A DNA stretch of 64,000 nt. Origin: Acanthochlamys bracteata (taxonomy: Eukaryota; Streptophyta; Magnoliopsida; Pandanales; Velloziaceae). Of this stretch, positions 42,297 through 54,947 are shown piece after piece. The notes under the pieces were generated by a model. That model was not told where the DNA came from. It saw nothing but the letters and a program-made list of their open reading frames with translations, and did no database searches. The stretch is from contig CM034145.1 in the NCBI GenBank assembly GCA_019914995.1, forward strand, positions 4,843,262 through 4,907,261. Reading direction: 5' to 3'. A program made the translations under genes and the position numbers. Each line of letters begins with the position of its first letter. The first letter of the stretch is position 1.

Positions 42297-45200
42297 TAAG
42301 TCAAACTTTGGTTCTTTAAATTTATGATTTGGGGCATGTTTGTGTATTGCCTCTAAGAATTTATTTGTTTCTTCAGATTTTTTTAAAAAAAATTCTTTAA
42401 TATTTGAACTTTTTTTAGATTTACAAGTACAAATAAATTACAAGTTATAGGACTATTAGATATATAAATTTTTATTATTTGTTTAAAATTAAAAGTAATA
42501 AGGTTTATTTCCTATCAAGAATTAATATTTATTAAAAAAATTATTTTAAATAATCCTAAAGACTCTGTGGAGATATTGTATATGCCATATTTGGGACATT
42601 TAAAAGTGTTTTTAATGAAAATATTTTAAATATTTAGTATAAAGCGACATTAAATTTTTGACAAAAGAAAGTAAAATTTATAAAATAAAATTTTATGAAA
42701 TAAAAATTTTCTATAATTTGCAAGTTTCTAAAAATAATTTTAAAAATATTATAAAAATTAAAAATGCTAAATAATTATTTAAAATAAAATAGAATTAGAA
42801 CGGGTCAGTAAAATGTCCCCATTTTACTTTGGTGATTAGGGCATGTTAATCCCAGCTGCTCCAATTATTGTTAGACTCGAACATTTTTTTTATAAATGGC
42901 AATTAAAGAAAGAATTGGTCAATAATGCAAAAAAAATGATAAATTTTAATTTCAAAGTGAAGCAAGTAAATAGTTAAGTTTCCGATAGGATGATTTTATT
43001 AATCAATTGATAAAAAAATTTCGTATTGTTTGTTCTTGATGAAAAGTTCAAATTTCAGTTGTGATCAAACAATTGATTACCTAACACTATTTTTTAATTT
43101 AAGAACTTGAGGTGAAAATAAGAACTGTTTAGTTTTGTTTCCTGAGATTTTTTTAGATAAAGTTCTTTTTACTCTCTTAAATAAAGCTTTTATTGAAAAT
43201 TACTTTCACACATTCTATAAATCTTTTAATAATTTATTCTTATAGTTTATATTTTAAAAGAAAATTTTAAATAGAACTTTAAAATAACTTCCGGATATTT
43301 TGGAATGATTAGGATAAAACGTTTTCTAAAATTATAATTATTTTAAAATTTTTTTGAAAAAATTTAACTCTTTATTTAAAAAAATTATTATTTATATATA
43401 AATTATACGATATATAATAGTTTTATATTTATTAATTTTTTTAAAATTATAAAAAGCTTTAGTAAAAGAATAGTTTGAACGATAATGCAAATGAGTACTA
43501 TCCATTCGTTTTAAAGAGTCTAAAATTTGTCATGAAATATAGTTCTAATAATGCAACGATAAGTTTTATCTAAGAGGCGTTTAATAATACTTTTGAAAAT
43601 AAATTCTACTAATTTTATTTTAAATATATAATAAAAATATATAATAAAAAAATTTCACTACGTAAAATTTTTTTATATTTTTTAAATTTTTAAATAATTT
43701 TTAATATTTATAAATATATTAAAAAATATAAATAAAATATTATTTTTGATAAGTTGAACCAAACCGACCTTAAATGGTCGAGTAATCTCTAGGCTGAATT
43801 AGAGTATTTAAATTACTTTTCTAAAAGTTAGTCAACTTTAAGCTGTATTTATAATTCAACTTAGTCTCAGTCTTAATTATATTGCTTTCGAACATAATTT
43901 GTACCATGATAAACGTTTCACAAATTTGTATATTTACTTGTGGTATGAGAAAGACAAAGTTGGATTGCATGAAAAAACAATAAAATAGCTATTTTAATTT
44001 CCAAAAAATATAACATAAAACAGTTGAATGAACATAAGGTAAAGAGTAATTACTTTTAGCTCAAATTTCCAAACATATAATAGGTGTTTGAAAAATAAGT
44101 TATGAACTTCAATAAATAGAGTTAGCAAGTCACCCAAAAAAAAATTACGAGTAATTTTTTAAGCAAAAATTGAATTACTTAAAAATAATTATTATAAATC
44201 GTAATATTCAAAGTGACTATAATTTTTATTTTTAAAAAAATTGAATTAGAAGTGATTCTTTTATATTTTTATAACGTGTTTAGCAATATAAATAAACAGA
44301 TTTTTAATTTTTACTTTTGTATTTTTTAATAATTTTTTTACAATATTTTATAAAGTTATTTAAAAATTTACACAATAATATTACTTATTATTTATTTTTA
44401 TTATTTTTAGAATTTAAAATAATAAAATTTGTTTATCAAAATAAAATAAAAATATTTTTTGCTTAAAAAAATAGTTTTTAAAAGCTAATCTCAAACACAT
44501 CTAAAGCTAGAGTTAACTTTTGCATTAAAATGAGTTATAACTGTGAAACGAACATGCTATAAAATCCGGAAAAACACACACACACAATATGAAAATTGAA
44601 ACAATGGAAATTGAAAAAAGTTGAAAAAACCTGAAAGAAAGCTTTATTATTAATATTCTGAAAACCTGACTATAAATTAAAAAAAAAAAAAAGTTTCAAC
44701 AGTCAACTAATGGTTGCATTTTAACGACCGACAATAGACCCCAAAAAATTAATTTGAGAATTTTGACTCCATCTAATCGATCGAGTCATATTCTTACCCC
44801 GTGTGGACCAAAACAAGAGCACCATCTGCAATTGCATAATAGTCTCTTCTTATCTAACACAAAAAAATTTATAAACAAAAAACATCGTTTTAAAAGATTG
44901 TTGTCGTGTTAATGGGTTGAATCCCAAAAATCAGAAATTTAAAACTCCGGTTAGGCTTTATTTTTTCGTTACAGTATAAGATGAAACTGTTTTCCTCTTT
45001 ATTTTTCATTATTTTATAAGGTCCAATTTTTTTCCTTCTAAATTAGTGCTGTACTTGTATCGATTATTCAGAATCTTGGTGTTTTAATGCTTTTAAAAAC
45101 TGTTTAATTTTGCTTTGATTACTAATATTCGTATGCAACTTTAAAAATCCAACCAATTTACTCCCAATCCACATAAAATTTCAAAATTTTGAAACAAATA

Positions 45201-45745
45201 ATTTAAATCAAGATTTCTAAACTACTGATTTTTTAAAATCCATCATTCTTTTAAACAATAAGAACCAGCTGTCATTTCTAGATGCTCAAAAAAAAAAGAT
45301 AATTTCATTAACGAAACAATTGAAGTATAAGTAGAACCTTCTGCATTATTTTCACTACGTTATCTCATACACCAAATATAAATTAAATAATTACGTATAC
45401 CCAGATTTTAATTTTTTAAGTGAACAATCCTTTTATCTTTTCTTATAAAAACTAGAGTAACTAAAAAGGAGGGAAATAAAAAGGAAACTACTAAGAAAAA
45501 AAAATCTATAAAAAAAATGAAACATACAAAAACTATTAATATTAAAATCCCCATTCTCCACTCTGTCTTTCCTCTCTTCCTCATCTTCCCTCACTAGCAA
45601 CAACTCTTCACCCAACTGCTCCTCTTGCTCTCAAAAATCTCAAACTTTTCTTTATTTTTTTCCAATCTCTCGCAAAAACTCCCAACTTTCTCTACAACTT
45701 CAATTCAAGCAGCACACAAAAAATCAACCAATCGATCAATCAGCG

Positions 45746-46885
45746 ATGCCAGATCCGTTACCATCTTGCTTCGGAGGCGGCGCCGGAGCTCCGCCGTCAT
45801 CAACATCTGCAGGACCAAGCTTAACAACTTCTGTCTACGAAACCCATCTCGGTCTCGTCGCTCTTTGTTGGTCACGAACTGTTCTTGGTCTCTCTCTTCG
45901 TCTCGATCTCTTCTTCGATGAATTCGATCAGCAGCAGCCTCTTCATTTCCGTTGCCGTCCTTGGCTTCTTTGGAAACGCCGCGGTTCTAAATCTTTTTCT
46001 ATTTCGAACTCTTCTTCGCTTGTTCTTTCTTGGGATCTTTCTTCTGCAAAGTTTCCGGCCACCGGAGGGCCAGAACCATCTTCGTCGTTCTACTTCGCCG
46101 TTGTTCTTGATGGAAACATGCTTCTGATTGCTGGAGATTCAACATCTCAAGCTTTCAAACGAACAAAGGCGAAATCTTTACCCGGGTTCTTCAACCCAAA
46201 TCTTGTTTCAAGAAGAGAACACGTTCTCTTCAAGAACGAGGCAGCAAACAAGTACGAGACGAGCGTTTTTGTTGGGGGCGGAGGGAAAGAGGAGAAGAAA
46301 GTTTTGGTCGACGTCAGCGATTCTTCGCTGCGCGTTCTTCTTGATGGGGAAAGATTGCTTCATGTTAGAAGAATTCGGTGGAAGTTTCGAGGCAGCGAAG
46401 TTGTTGATTCCGGCAACGGCAAGCACGTTCGAGTTTCTTGGGATTTACATGATTGGTTGTTCCCTTTGAACTCAAAAGAAGACCTACCACCACCTCTGCC
46501 GCCGCATCAACAATCGGCGGGGATCACCGGTGGTGGCGAACGTGGGTGTGCTGTGTTCACGCTCACCTTCGAAGATGAAGAAGAAAACAAAGAAGGGTAC
46601 TTTGGGAAAGAGTTTGAAGTAGTTAGCGGGAAGATGAATAACAGTGGGGAGTATTTTGGAAAGAAATTCAAGAACTGGAGTATTAGCAGCAATGGAGATG
46701 AAAAGAGCAATAGCAAGAAGAAGAAGAACAGCAAGAGCTTGATCAAGACGAGCTCTTCCTCGTCGTCGATGTCTTCGATTTCGTCGGCGAGCAGTTCGAC
46801 AGTGATGGATTGGGCAAGTCAAGAAGAAACACGGCTCAAGAGTGTACAAGGGTTCTCACTTGTTGTATATGCTTGGAAAACTTGA
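45746..46885 (+). CDS. DUF868 family protein, intronless
   Basis: A single uninterrupted frame of 379 residues with clear coding composition in AT-rich surroundings. It matches the plant DUF868 family in layout: N-terminal VYETHLGLVALCWSRTVLGL, then LHFRCRPWLLWKRRGSKSF, VLSWDLSSAKFP, GPEPSSSFYFAVVLDGNMLL, VSRREHVLF, a D-rich strand before LRVLLDGERLLHVRRIRWKF, and VSWDLHDWLF. The C-terminal third is low-complexity (Glu/Lys-rich, then poly-Ser) and ends FSLVVYAWKT, the conserved family tail. Molecular function is unknown. The first ATG follows a CT-rich leader. A TTATAAAAAC at about 45,441-45,450 may be its TATA box, which would give a leader of roughly 270 bases. Confidence 0.9.
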   Translation: MPDPLPSCFGGGAGAPPSSTSAGPSLTTSVYETHLGLVALCWSRTVLGLSLRLDLFFDEFDQQQPLHFRCRPWLLWKRRGSKSFSISNSSSLVLSWDLSSAKFPATGGPEPSSSFYFAVVLDGNMLLIAGDSTSQAFKRTKAKSLPGFFNPNLVSRREHVLFKNEAANKYETSVFVGGGGKEEKKVLVDVSDSSLRVLLDGERLLHVRRIRWKFRGSEVVDSGNGKHVRVSWDLHDWLFPLNSKEDLPPPLPPHQQSAGITGGGERGCAVFTLTFEDEEENKEGYFGKEFEVVSGKMNNSGEYFGKKFKNWSISSNGDEKSNSKKKKNSKSLIKTSSSSSSMSSISSASSSTVMDWASQEETRLKSVQGFSLVVYAWKT

Positions 46886-47609
46886 AAGGGAAAAAAATGT
46901 TGAGGTTTTTCTCTTGTTCTCTTTTTTTCTTCGAATTTTTTGGGAACCTTTTTGTTGATTTTTTTTTTTAAGTCTTTGGAAAAAAATGTTGTGAATGTTG
47001 GGAATTTATGTTGGTTTGGAAAATTTCAAGCTGAACTAATTTTGTTTCTGGAATAATATTATAATTAATCTCAATATAGAACATTCATCTGTCAATGAAA
47101 CTATAGCAAATGTGCATGAAATTTCTTTATTTTTTTACCAATAAAAGGTAGCATTTTGAATGCAAATTTTCAAATGAACACTAATTACTTGTCCCCATTT
47201 GAAGTTTAAAAGATTTTGCTCAGCTTCTTTTATTCCTTGAGTAGCTTGTGTTTTTTTTTTTTTTTTTTTTTTTTTTTGAATAACAACAGAATACATCTGA
47301 TGCAGGTTTAAAAACTTTAAACTTTAAACTTATAACTTTACTACATTGCAGAAAATTAATAATGATTTGATCACATTGGAGTTAGAATCCTATTACATTC
47401 ATTCCCCTTAATGTTTCCCAAACTTGGAACAAATTATATGTTGCAGAGAATCCAATAAGCTGTGTTTGTCAGAACAAAGTAAAATAACAAACAGTGTAGG
47501 ACATTTTTACTTTACCTAATGCATACATTTTCATGTCACCAAAACATAAATTTCAGATAATTTAAATATTTTTTTAATAAATTATGTTTATGAATGTCAG
47601 CTTAGTCAA
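46886..47609. other. DUF868 3' region with poly-T tract
   Basis: 3' UTR-like DNA to about 47,060, then AT-rich DNA. A run of 27 T lies at 47,251-47,277, in the orientation of a minus-strand poly(A), but no retroposed gene is recognisable beside it. Confidence 0.5.
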
Positions 47610-47906
47610 GGGCGTGTTTTAAATGTCCGTAACTGAGTTTTGTGAAAGTGAAAAATAGAAAGTAAAATTTTTTGAAAAATAAAGTAGAAGTGGAGTTCAA
47701 TATTTGTGTTTTAATAGATTTTGAAAGTGTGTTAAAAATTGAAAGATATAATTATATTGAGAAATATATAAATAAAAAACTTGGAATTGGAGTTCCGTAT
47801 GTGAAAATAGAGTTCTGAATTCTTTGTGTAATTAAAATATAGAAACTGTTTAGAACTCAAAATCTGACGGAAGAAAATAAAATTACGGACATTTGAAATA
47901 CGCACT
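47610..47906. mobile_element. 297-bp MITE with about 23-bp inverted repeats
   Basis: The left end GGGCGTGTTTTAAATGTCCG matches the inverted right end AGTGCGTATTTCAAATGTCCG over most positions, and the homology runs to GTAA. CAA flanks both sides (47,607-47,609 and 47,907-47,909). Related sequences, some in the opposite orientation, occur at about 52,000-52,260, 53,135-53,415 and 58,346-58,650; they share CTTCCACAT, TATTGAAACATAAATACT and similar blocks. Confidence 0.75.
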
Positions 47907-48906
47907 CAACCATAAACATTTACCGCGTATTTCAATCGTTTCCAAATTTTAATTTTTTTATTAGAATTGAAATTTTTAAAAACTTATATATTTTATTTGT
48001 ATAAAAAATTTAAAATTTTAATTTGAATTTTTTTATTTACACGTCTCTTGATGCAATCAATTTTTAGCTTTTTTACAAACAAAATTAAAATATAAAAATT
48101 AAACTCTATTTTCAATCTATTTTTTAAAAAATTTAATTTTTTATTTTTACTTATGCTAAACTCAATTCGAGAAAATAAAAAGTTAAATACTTTATTTTCG
48201 TATTGTTCATAAAATTTTATAAAAATTATTGAAACTGTTTTTCTAAAATTTAAAAATATTTTTTATTTTAAAATAGATATATATTTTTAATCTAAAACAA
48301 TTATTTATATAACATTTTATAACATAAAATTTGCGTTAAATATTTAAGTTTTTAATAAACTTATCAATATTATAAAGTTATTAAAAAATATAAGTTATTT
48401 ATTTGAAACGATAAGTACATTAAAGTTCAATCAAACGTGTGCTAAGTCGAAATTAACTTCGGCAGAAGTGAGGTTTTTAAAACTTAGAAGTAGTTAGGAC
48501 GTGTATCAGTTTTTCCAATTGTATTTTTAGTTCAAAAATTTATTTTCAAATACAATTGAATCTAATTTTGGTGTGCTTATTGAAAAAGAGATTTAAAAAA
48601 AAAAAGAATATTTTGAAATTTTTAAAAAATAAGTTATATTTTTATTTAAAAAAATAATAATCAAAGTAACTAATAAAAAAATTTTATAAGGTAGAATTGT
48701 ACTATTAAATTTTTTTTCAAAATTTTTATATAATATTTTTAAAATCTTATTGAAAAAGTGAAATAAAAAATTAGAAAAAAAGTTATTTCAAACATGTCAT
48801 TGTTTTTCATTTTTATTTTTAAAAATTAATTTCTAAAGAACTCAATTGTTAGTAACTCATTTCACTGCATCCAAATAAATCCTTTTACTTTAGAGAAAGT
48901 CATATA

Positions 48907-49148
48907 GAGCGTGTTTATCGACACCACAAACTCATTTTTTTAAACTTATTTTTAATATAAAATACATACAAAAATTAAAATAAATTTTTTATTAATAAAT
49001 TTTTTTATAATTTTAAAACTTACTATAAATATTAAATTAATATATACTTTTAATTTTTTATCAAGAATTTTTAATTTTTAATTTTATTTTTTAAATTGAG
49101 TTCCAAAAAATTCAGTTTATCTACTTTATCTATAAAATAAACACGCTC
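48907..49148. mobile_element. 242-bp MITE with perfect 10-bp inverted repeats
   Basis: GAGCGTGTTT at the left is exactly matched by AAACACGCTC at the right. ATA flanks both ends (48,904-48,906 and 49,149-49,151). The next bases (CACAAACTCATTTTTTTAAA) match the element inside MCM5 intron 11, so the two belong to one family. Confidence 0.8.
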
Positions 49149-49151
49149 ATA

Positions 49152-52100
49152 GTAAACATGTGCATTTTAAGTTTTGATTTCTTGGTTAAATGTTTTTTTT
49201 AAGTATAGAAGCTTCTGAAAGGCCTTTTAGAAATACTTAGAAAAGCATTTTTTTCAAAATAAAATTTTTTTTTTTTTGAAAAAGTAGCTTTATTTTTTAT
49301 TTCACAAAGAACACAATAATAAGAAATCTTAAAATATAAAATTTATTTATATTTTCTAAATTTTTAAATAAATTTTATAAAATATTATAAAATATTTATT
49401 AGAAAATGTAACATTAAAAAATTAGAAAGCGTTTTCATACTTCATTTTAATTTCTTTTGTGTAATGAGAATTTTCGGCCAATAATATTCAACTTTTCTTT
49501 TAAATCAGATAAACACATAAACGAACCGAACCCTAAATAGTTTTCCTGAGTTTTATTACATGTTTGTAGAGTATGTTCTTTTGAGCTGGAAATAATATTG
49601 TATAAAAAATAAATTATTATAAACAGTATATTAAAAGTAAGTTGAAGTTTTATATTTTAATAAATAGACTGAGTAGAAAATAATTTTTTTTTATATTGTA
49701 TAGCTATAAGTTGAGTCATAAGTAATTTTTATTAAAAAAATTGAGTTATAAAAGTAAATGAATACACCTCTCCGTAAACTTTACTAATTCAGTTAGCTTA
49801 AAAAACAAGCTCTATAAATTTGTTAAAAAAAATTTAATGTCACGTTTCTTATTAATAATTTTGAAATAGTATTTTATAAAAATTTAAAATTATTTTTATC
49901 ACTAATTAGTTCTGATGATAAATCTAAATTTATCGTATTATATCGAATTAGATTAGGCCATATCGATTTAAAATATGAATTAAATTAAATTTTATTATTT
50001 ATATTATTTAGAATTTTTATGATTTATTTTATTATAAATCAAAATAACTTGCTTTACTTTTAAATATTTATTTTTAAAAATATTTACTCTTGTATTATTT
50101 ATTAATATTTTTAAAATAATATTTGTTAAATTTTGGACTTACTTCTGCGATGACTGTTGACCTCACAGTTAATCGGCTAGAAGTTCAACTTTTCTCGTGA
50201 TCCGGTTAGCAAGTAGAGAATCACTTGTGGATTAAATGTTGTGCTATGTATTAGGACGTGCTTATCTATCATATAAACTTATTTTTTTCTAAACTTTATT
50301 TTAATTTACTTTCAAATCAAAATAAACATCAAAATTAAATTCGACTATTTTGTTAAAAAAAGCTATTTTCAAAATTTAAATTTAAAATTAATTTTTTAAA
50401 ACTTATTATATAAATATAAAACTTATTTTTTAATAAATTATTTTCAACCTCTAAGCTCGATTTTAACAAATTAATTTTAAAAAATAATTTATTAAGCTAA
50501 GTAAGCATGGCTACAGTGCAATACGATGTTCTTTTCAAGACTTATTTCGATTGCAGTAAAATAAAGATTTAGAAAGTAAATTAATTACTAAGTTTTCATA
50601 AATGAATTTAAAGTGAACTTACGTGTTATATTTAATTATATTTTATTATAAATATATTATATAAAAATAAGTTTGAAACTAAACTTTAATAAAATTGAGT
50701 TTGAAAAAATTTATAGTTTGTGTGATGCTTATTTATGTAGTCGGCAAACGAATAAGACATATTTCTGTGACGTTTGGCTAACTTATTAAAATATATTTAA
50801 AATAGTTATGTATTTATTAGTATATTTAAAGTATTTTACTAATAATTAATTAAATATAGAAAATATATTTTCAATGCATATTTAAATTTTATTTTATTAG
50901 ATAAAATTAAATTAAATTAAATATATTTGAATATTTTTTATTTTAAAATATTTTTTATCATAAGCTTTCACAACCTCTCCTGGTTAGAAATAAAATATTT
51001 TTTTCGGCCTTATATTTGGGCTCTTATTATATATTAATTAAATGTCAAAAATTAATACGGCGAAAGAAAAGAAAGAAAAGAGAGGAATAAAAAAAAAACA
51101 GCAACAGAAAGAAAAAGAAAAATTTGTTGCTGTTATTCTGCTGCTGCTACTGTGGACAGTTTTTGTTTGCGAGCTGCACGTGTGCGGGACCCACTTTTCT
51201 TTTCCTTTGTAGCCGACAAAAGTCTCTGCGTGTTTTTTTTGGTTAAATTCTTCTCTCTGGCTGAAAAAGAAAAGTTCGTTTCGTTTCCTGTTCTTTCTCT
51301 TATCATTAATGAACTAAAATTCTTTTATTGTTATTCGTTATTTATTTTTTTTAAATTTTGTTTTACTGTAACGCGTGAGAGAACTCGAAGTTTGCTACTA
51401 TCGATGATGACGACGGTATTCTACATTTCTATTCCTCAGAGTTTGACCGTTTGACCAAACGCTAAATTTTTTATCCAGATTTTAAATTCATTGCATTTTG
51501 TTATAAATTGTACTCTTAAATTTATTTACATATTACAATTATAATTTCAATTTTTTACTGGTTTTTTACTTTTGCAAATTGATTATCAAAATTTAGAGCA
51601 TATTCACTCGCATAAAAATAAGTCTTATAAAATTAGAGTTTAATTTCGTTAAAATTTAAAGTAATAATTAAAACATATTAAATAAAATTTGAAATAAAAT
51701 TTAAATACAAATAGAATTCGGTATAACATAAATTACAATTTAAAATAGTAATTAAATTATATAAATTTTTAGCTTTAGGCTTCAATTATCTCACACTAAT
51801 TATTTATTACGTTAAGTAATTGCTTACGCAAGTTTTAGTTAACTTTTTTCGATTAATTCAATTAAATATTCATTTAACATCTAGCGTATCTGCTTTTAGA
51901 AAATATTGTCGAAATAGATTTTAACTTGAATATATCATAATTTTAATTACTGGTATAGCGAATCTAAAAGACACATGTTGTAAAACGCCGTAATTGTATT
52001 TTTTTCAGTCAAATAAAATTTGAGTAATTATACATTTTGTTTATATAAAAAATTTAAAACTATAGTTTTATATATAAAATTTTAGATTTGATTTTTATTT

Positions 52101-52780
52101 ATACATCTTTTAATATAATTTTAAACTCATTTTTAAAAAAACCAATAAAACATACAAATTAAAATTTATTTTTAACTCAATTTTTTTAAAAAATAATTTT
52201 TATTTTTTATTTGCATGAAATTTAATTATAAATATTTGAAACACACTCCTAAACTTAAATACCTACGACTTCTAAAAGTGGTCAATTGAGAAACTGTTGA
52301 TTTTTCAACTTGCTAAAAAGATGCGTAATTTTGTCCTTTCTTTTACGTTGAAGACCTTCTAGACCTCCAGTGAGAGTATATTTGATTTGATTCCACTATT
52401 CCATGCATGAATAATCATTCAAAATACTATGAGTGTGTTCTTTTATATTTGCAAGTCAAATTTTTTTCATTAAAAAATTAGTTTTAACTTATTTAACTAT
52501 ATAGAAAACAGAAAAAAAATTTAATTTTTTATTTAAATAATTAATAATTAAACTCGTTTCTAATCATTCTATTTATTATAATTTTATTTTCGAATAACTC
52601 AATTTAATCTAGAAAACACACTAACTTTTTTCTCCAAAAAAAAAAAAAAAAATCAAATAAGTTCCTCACTTTTACAAATTATGTTGTTTTATTTCGAGTT
52701 TCACGAATTCGTTTACGAATTTTATTATTTTATACAAACCAGAACTTCCTTTCAAGTTCAATTAAGTTTTTGAAAATTAT
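49152..52780. repeat. Gene-free AT-rich block with element remnants
   Basis: Short-element pieces near 49,190-49,450, 49,570-49,770, 50,270-50,740, 52,000-52,260 and 52,431-52,621. The stretch 51,050-51,470 is less AT-rich, with a G-box core (CACGTG, about 51,177) and TTGACC W-box-like motifs near 51,443, but no gene follows. The open frame there begins at a non-ATG codon and has no homology I recognise. Confidence 0.45.
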
Positions 52781-52850
52781 CCGGCCCAATTATAGACTAA
52801 CAACTTGGGCCACGAAATAAAATAGCCCAAGAGTCTTTATACAAGGGCCT
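52780..52850. promoter_or_regulatory. Orphan cluster of site II-like motifs
   Basis: Within about 65 bases: GGCCCA (52,783-52,788), TTGGGCC (52,805-52,811), AGCCCAA (52,824-52,830) and AGGGCCT. Such clusters mark promoters of housekeeping, ribosomal and organelle-biogenesis genes in plants. No coding region could be found within a kilobase on either strand. Confidence 0.45.
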
Positions 52851-52860
52851 GCCACTCTTC

Positions 52861-54940
52861 GCCAGTAAGTATTTGTCCATTATTTTTAGAATTTTGGAGG
52901 CGTTTCAAAGTAATTAAAATAAAAAGTTCTTTAAAAAAATATTTTAATATTTCTCGAAAAAACCAACAATAACTGTCATCTCCCCTCATTTTTTATTTAA
53001 AAAATATGTATATATACATATTTTATTTTCACCATGTCTAAATTTGTTTAAAAATTTTAAAATATTATAAAAATTTTAAGATAAAATTTTAATAGGAGTA
53101 ATGTTAAGAACCACCGAAACAAACATTTAAGAGTGTTTTAAATACTCGTAACTCTACTTATTTTCGCTAAATTTTGAGTTTCAAATAATTTATATATTTC
53201 AATAAATATAAAAAATTTTGAACTTCACTTCCACATACGAAATTTCAGTTCAAATTTTATTATTTGCACACTTTTCAATACAAATATATTTTTAATTTTT
53301 AATATATTTTTAAAAACTATTGAAACATAAATACTAAACTTAATTTTTATTTTATTTTTTAAAAACTCTACTTTTTACTTTTTATTTTTACTTTTTTATT
53401 AAAAATGCTCTTAGTCCCATAAAAAAAATTCAATCAAGAAGCTAAAACATAATTATCTCTTTAACTACAATGTTATTTTTTGCATATTACAAAAATGTTG
53501 GCCGGTCAGTTACCATCTTTTCTTGAAAATAACTATGTTTAAAAATTATTTTTTGTAAGAAGAACATTTGCATAGTCGAAGTTTTAATTCTTCAAATTAA
53601 ATTTTTTTTGTCAAACTATTGATTTTAAACAGAGAGATCTCACTATATTAAGAATCTCTTAACAAAATTTCTTATAATGGTTAAGTTGTTATATAGATAA
53701 ATAAACCAGTGACCGGCTACTGCTTTCAGAAATTTTTTACTGTTCTAAAACATTTATACATTTAAAATTTAAAAATATAAATAAACTGTATGTAATATAA
53801 TTTATATATGTATAATATTTATTATTTTTTAGGTAAAAAAACAAAATCGTTTCTAAAAAATTTTTTTAAATTAAAAAAACGTCCTCGCAATAAACTAGTA
53901 ATAACTTTCAGTTCTCTTTAGAGACGGAACAACACAAGTGCAGGAAGCACTACTGGGAGTGGAAAATTTGAAGTTGCCAACTCCACTCCACCATTAATGG
54001 AGAAAAAGTTGCTAAAGCTTATATACAAGTTTTAAACTCTTACTGCTTTTTGTAAGTCGAGTGGGATGCATTTTAAGATCAAGGTATTACTTCGCATTTT
54101 ACTTCATTTATCCAACCTTTCGAATTTCAATTGAACTTCTCCTTCTCCTATTTACGTGGATTTAACTTCAAATAAACTTAGATTAAATAACAGATTGTTT
54201 TTCAACTGTTTTTTTTTTTTTAAATTTTCAAAATAAATTTTTTATAATATTTTATAAAAAGTTTCAAAAATATAAAATATTTATATTTAAAATATTATAT
54301 TATTATTATTAAAAATAAAAGTTCATTTTTAATAAATTTTCTTTAAAAGTACTCCAGCACATTCCCTAATCAGTGATTTATATTCTGAATCGAATTTGTT
54401 CTGTTGCATCTGATTAACAAATGACTTTTGAATTATTTGTATAATATTTGCATAATTTATTTTCTAACAAAAAACTTTTGAAAAAAAAAATCTTCTAAAG
54501 AAGAATATACTTTCAAGTCTAAAAAGGTTAGGATTGATTACTAGGAAATAAGTATACTAGTTTAATACTTAATCATGCTTTTATGATTAAAAGTAGAAAT
54601 ATCAAAAGAAGATAAATCCAATAACAGCATGATGTTGGTCACCACTAAATTTTTTTTTTTTGCCTTTTTCTTTGAACATGAACTATTATTATGCCTTTGG
54701 AATAATCAACGAGAATGCCACTTATCTGATTCATCTGATAAACGTTCCTTGCTGCTTGAATGTTTCAAACAGCAGTGAAATTAAATTTATGCATCTCACG
54801 GTCTTACTTGAACTGCTTTACAATCGTGAAGATATCAAGAAAAACACCATCATTATTATTTACATCAAAATTTTCTTGATAGAATACAATCAACACAAAA
54901 TTTCAAGAAAATATTCTCTTCAGAACCTGCGGCGGTGGCG
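52861..54940. other. Gene-free interval before the deSI gene
   Basis: AT-rich, with a MITE relative at about 53,135-53,415. A patch at 53,925-54,080 is less AT-rich and contains an imperfect inverted repeat (AACTCCACTCCACCATTAAT versus CTGGGAGTGGAA upstream), but no RNA family is recognisable. The plus-strand frame at 54,660-55,202 overlaps the antisense of a real exon and is not a gene. Confidence 0.45.
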
Positions 54941-54947
54941 GCATTGT

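Larger units (their letters stand above)
35760..45420. repeat. Long gene-free AT-rich block
   Basis: Nearly 10 kb with no gene. It contains many diverged short-element copies: about 35,755-35,970, 36,884-37,140, 39,390-39,650, 40,190-40,400, 42,094-42,296, 42,590-42,820, 43,567-43,775 and 44,268-44,505. It also holds a TTA microsatellite and a tandem duplication, listed separately. Stretches at 37,310-37,680 and 41,100-41,480 are less AT-rich but have no open frame worth reporting. Confidence 0.5.

Noticed and set aside
45885-46469. Second- and third-frame ORFs inside the DUF868 gene
   Set aside because: They are alternative frames of a single, clearly coding 379-codon frame.
47251-47277. 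Poly-T tract as a retroposed gene tail
   Set aside because: No processed coding sequence or target duplication was found next to it; most likely a simple homopolymer.
51152-51454. 100-codon plus-strand frame
   Set aside because: It starts with a non-ATG codon, has an extreme Phe/Leu composition and ends in AT-rich DNA. No homology is recognised.
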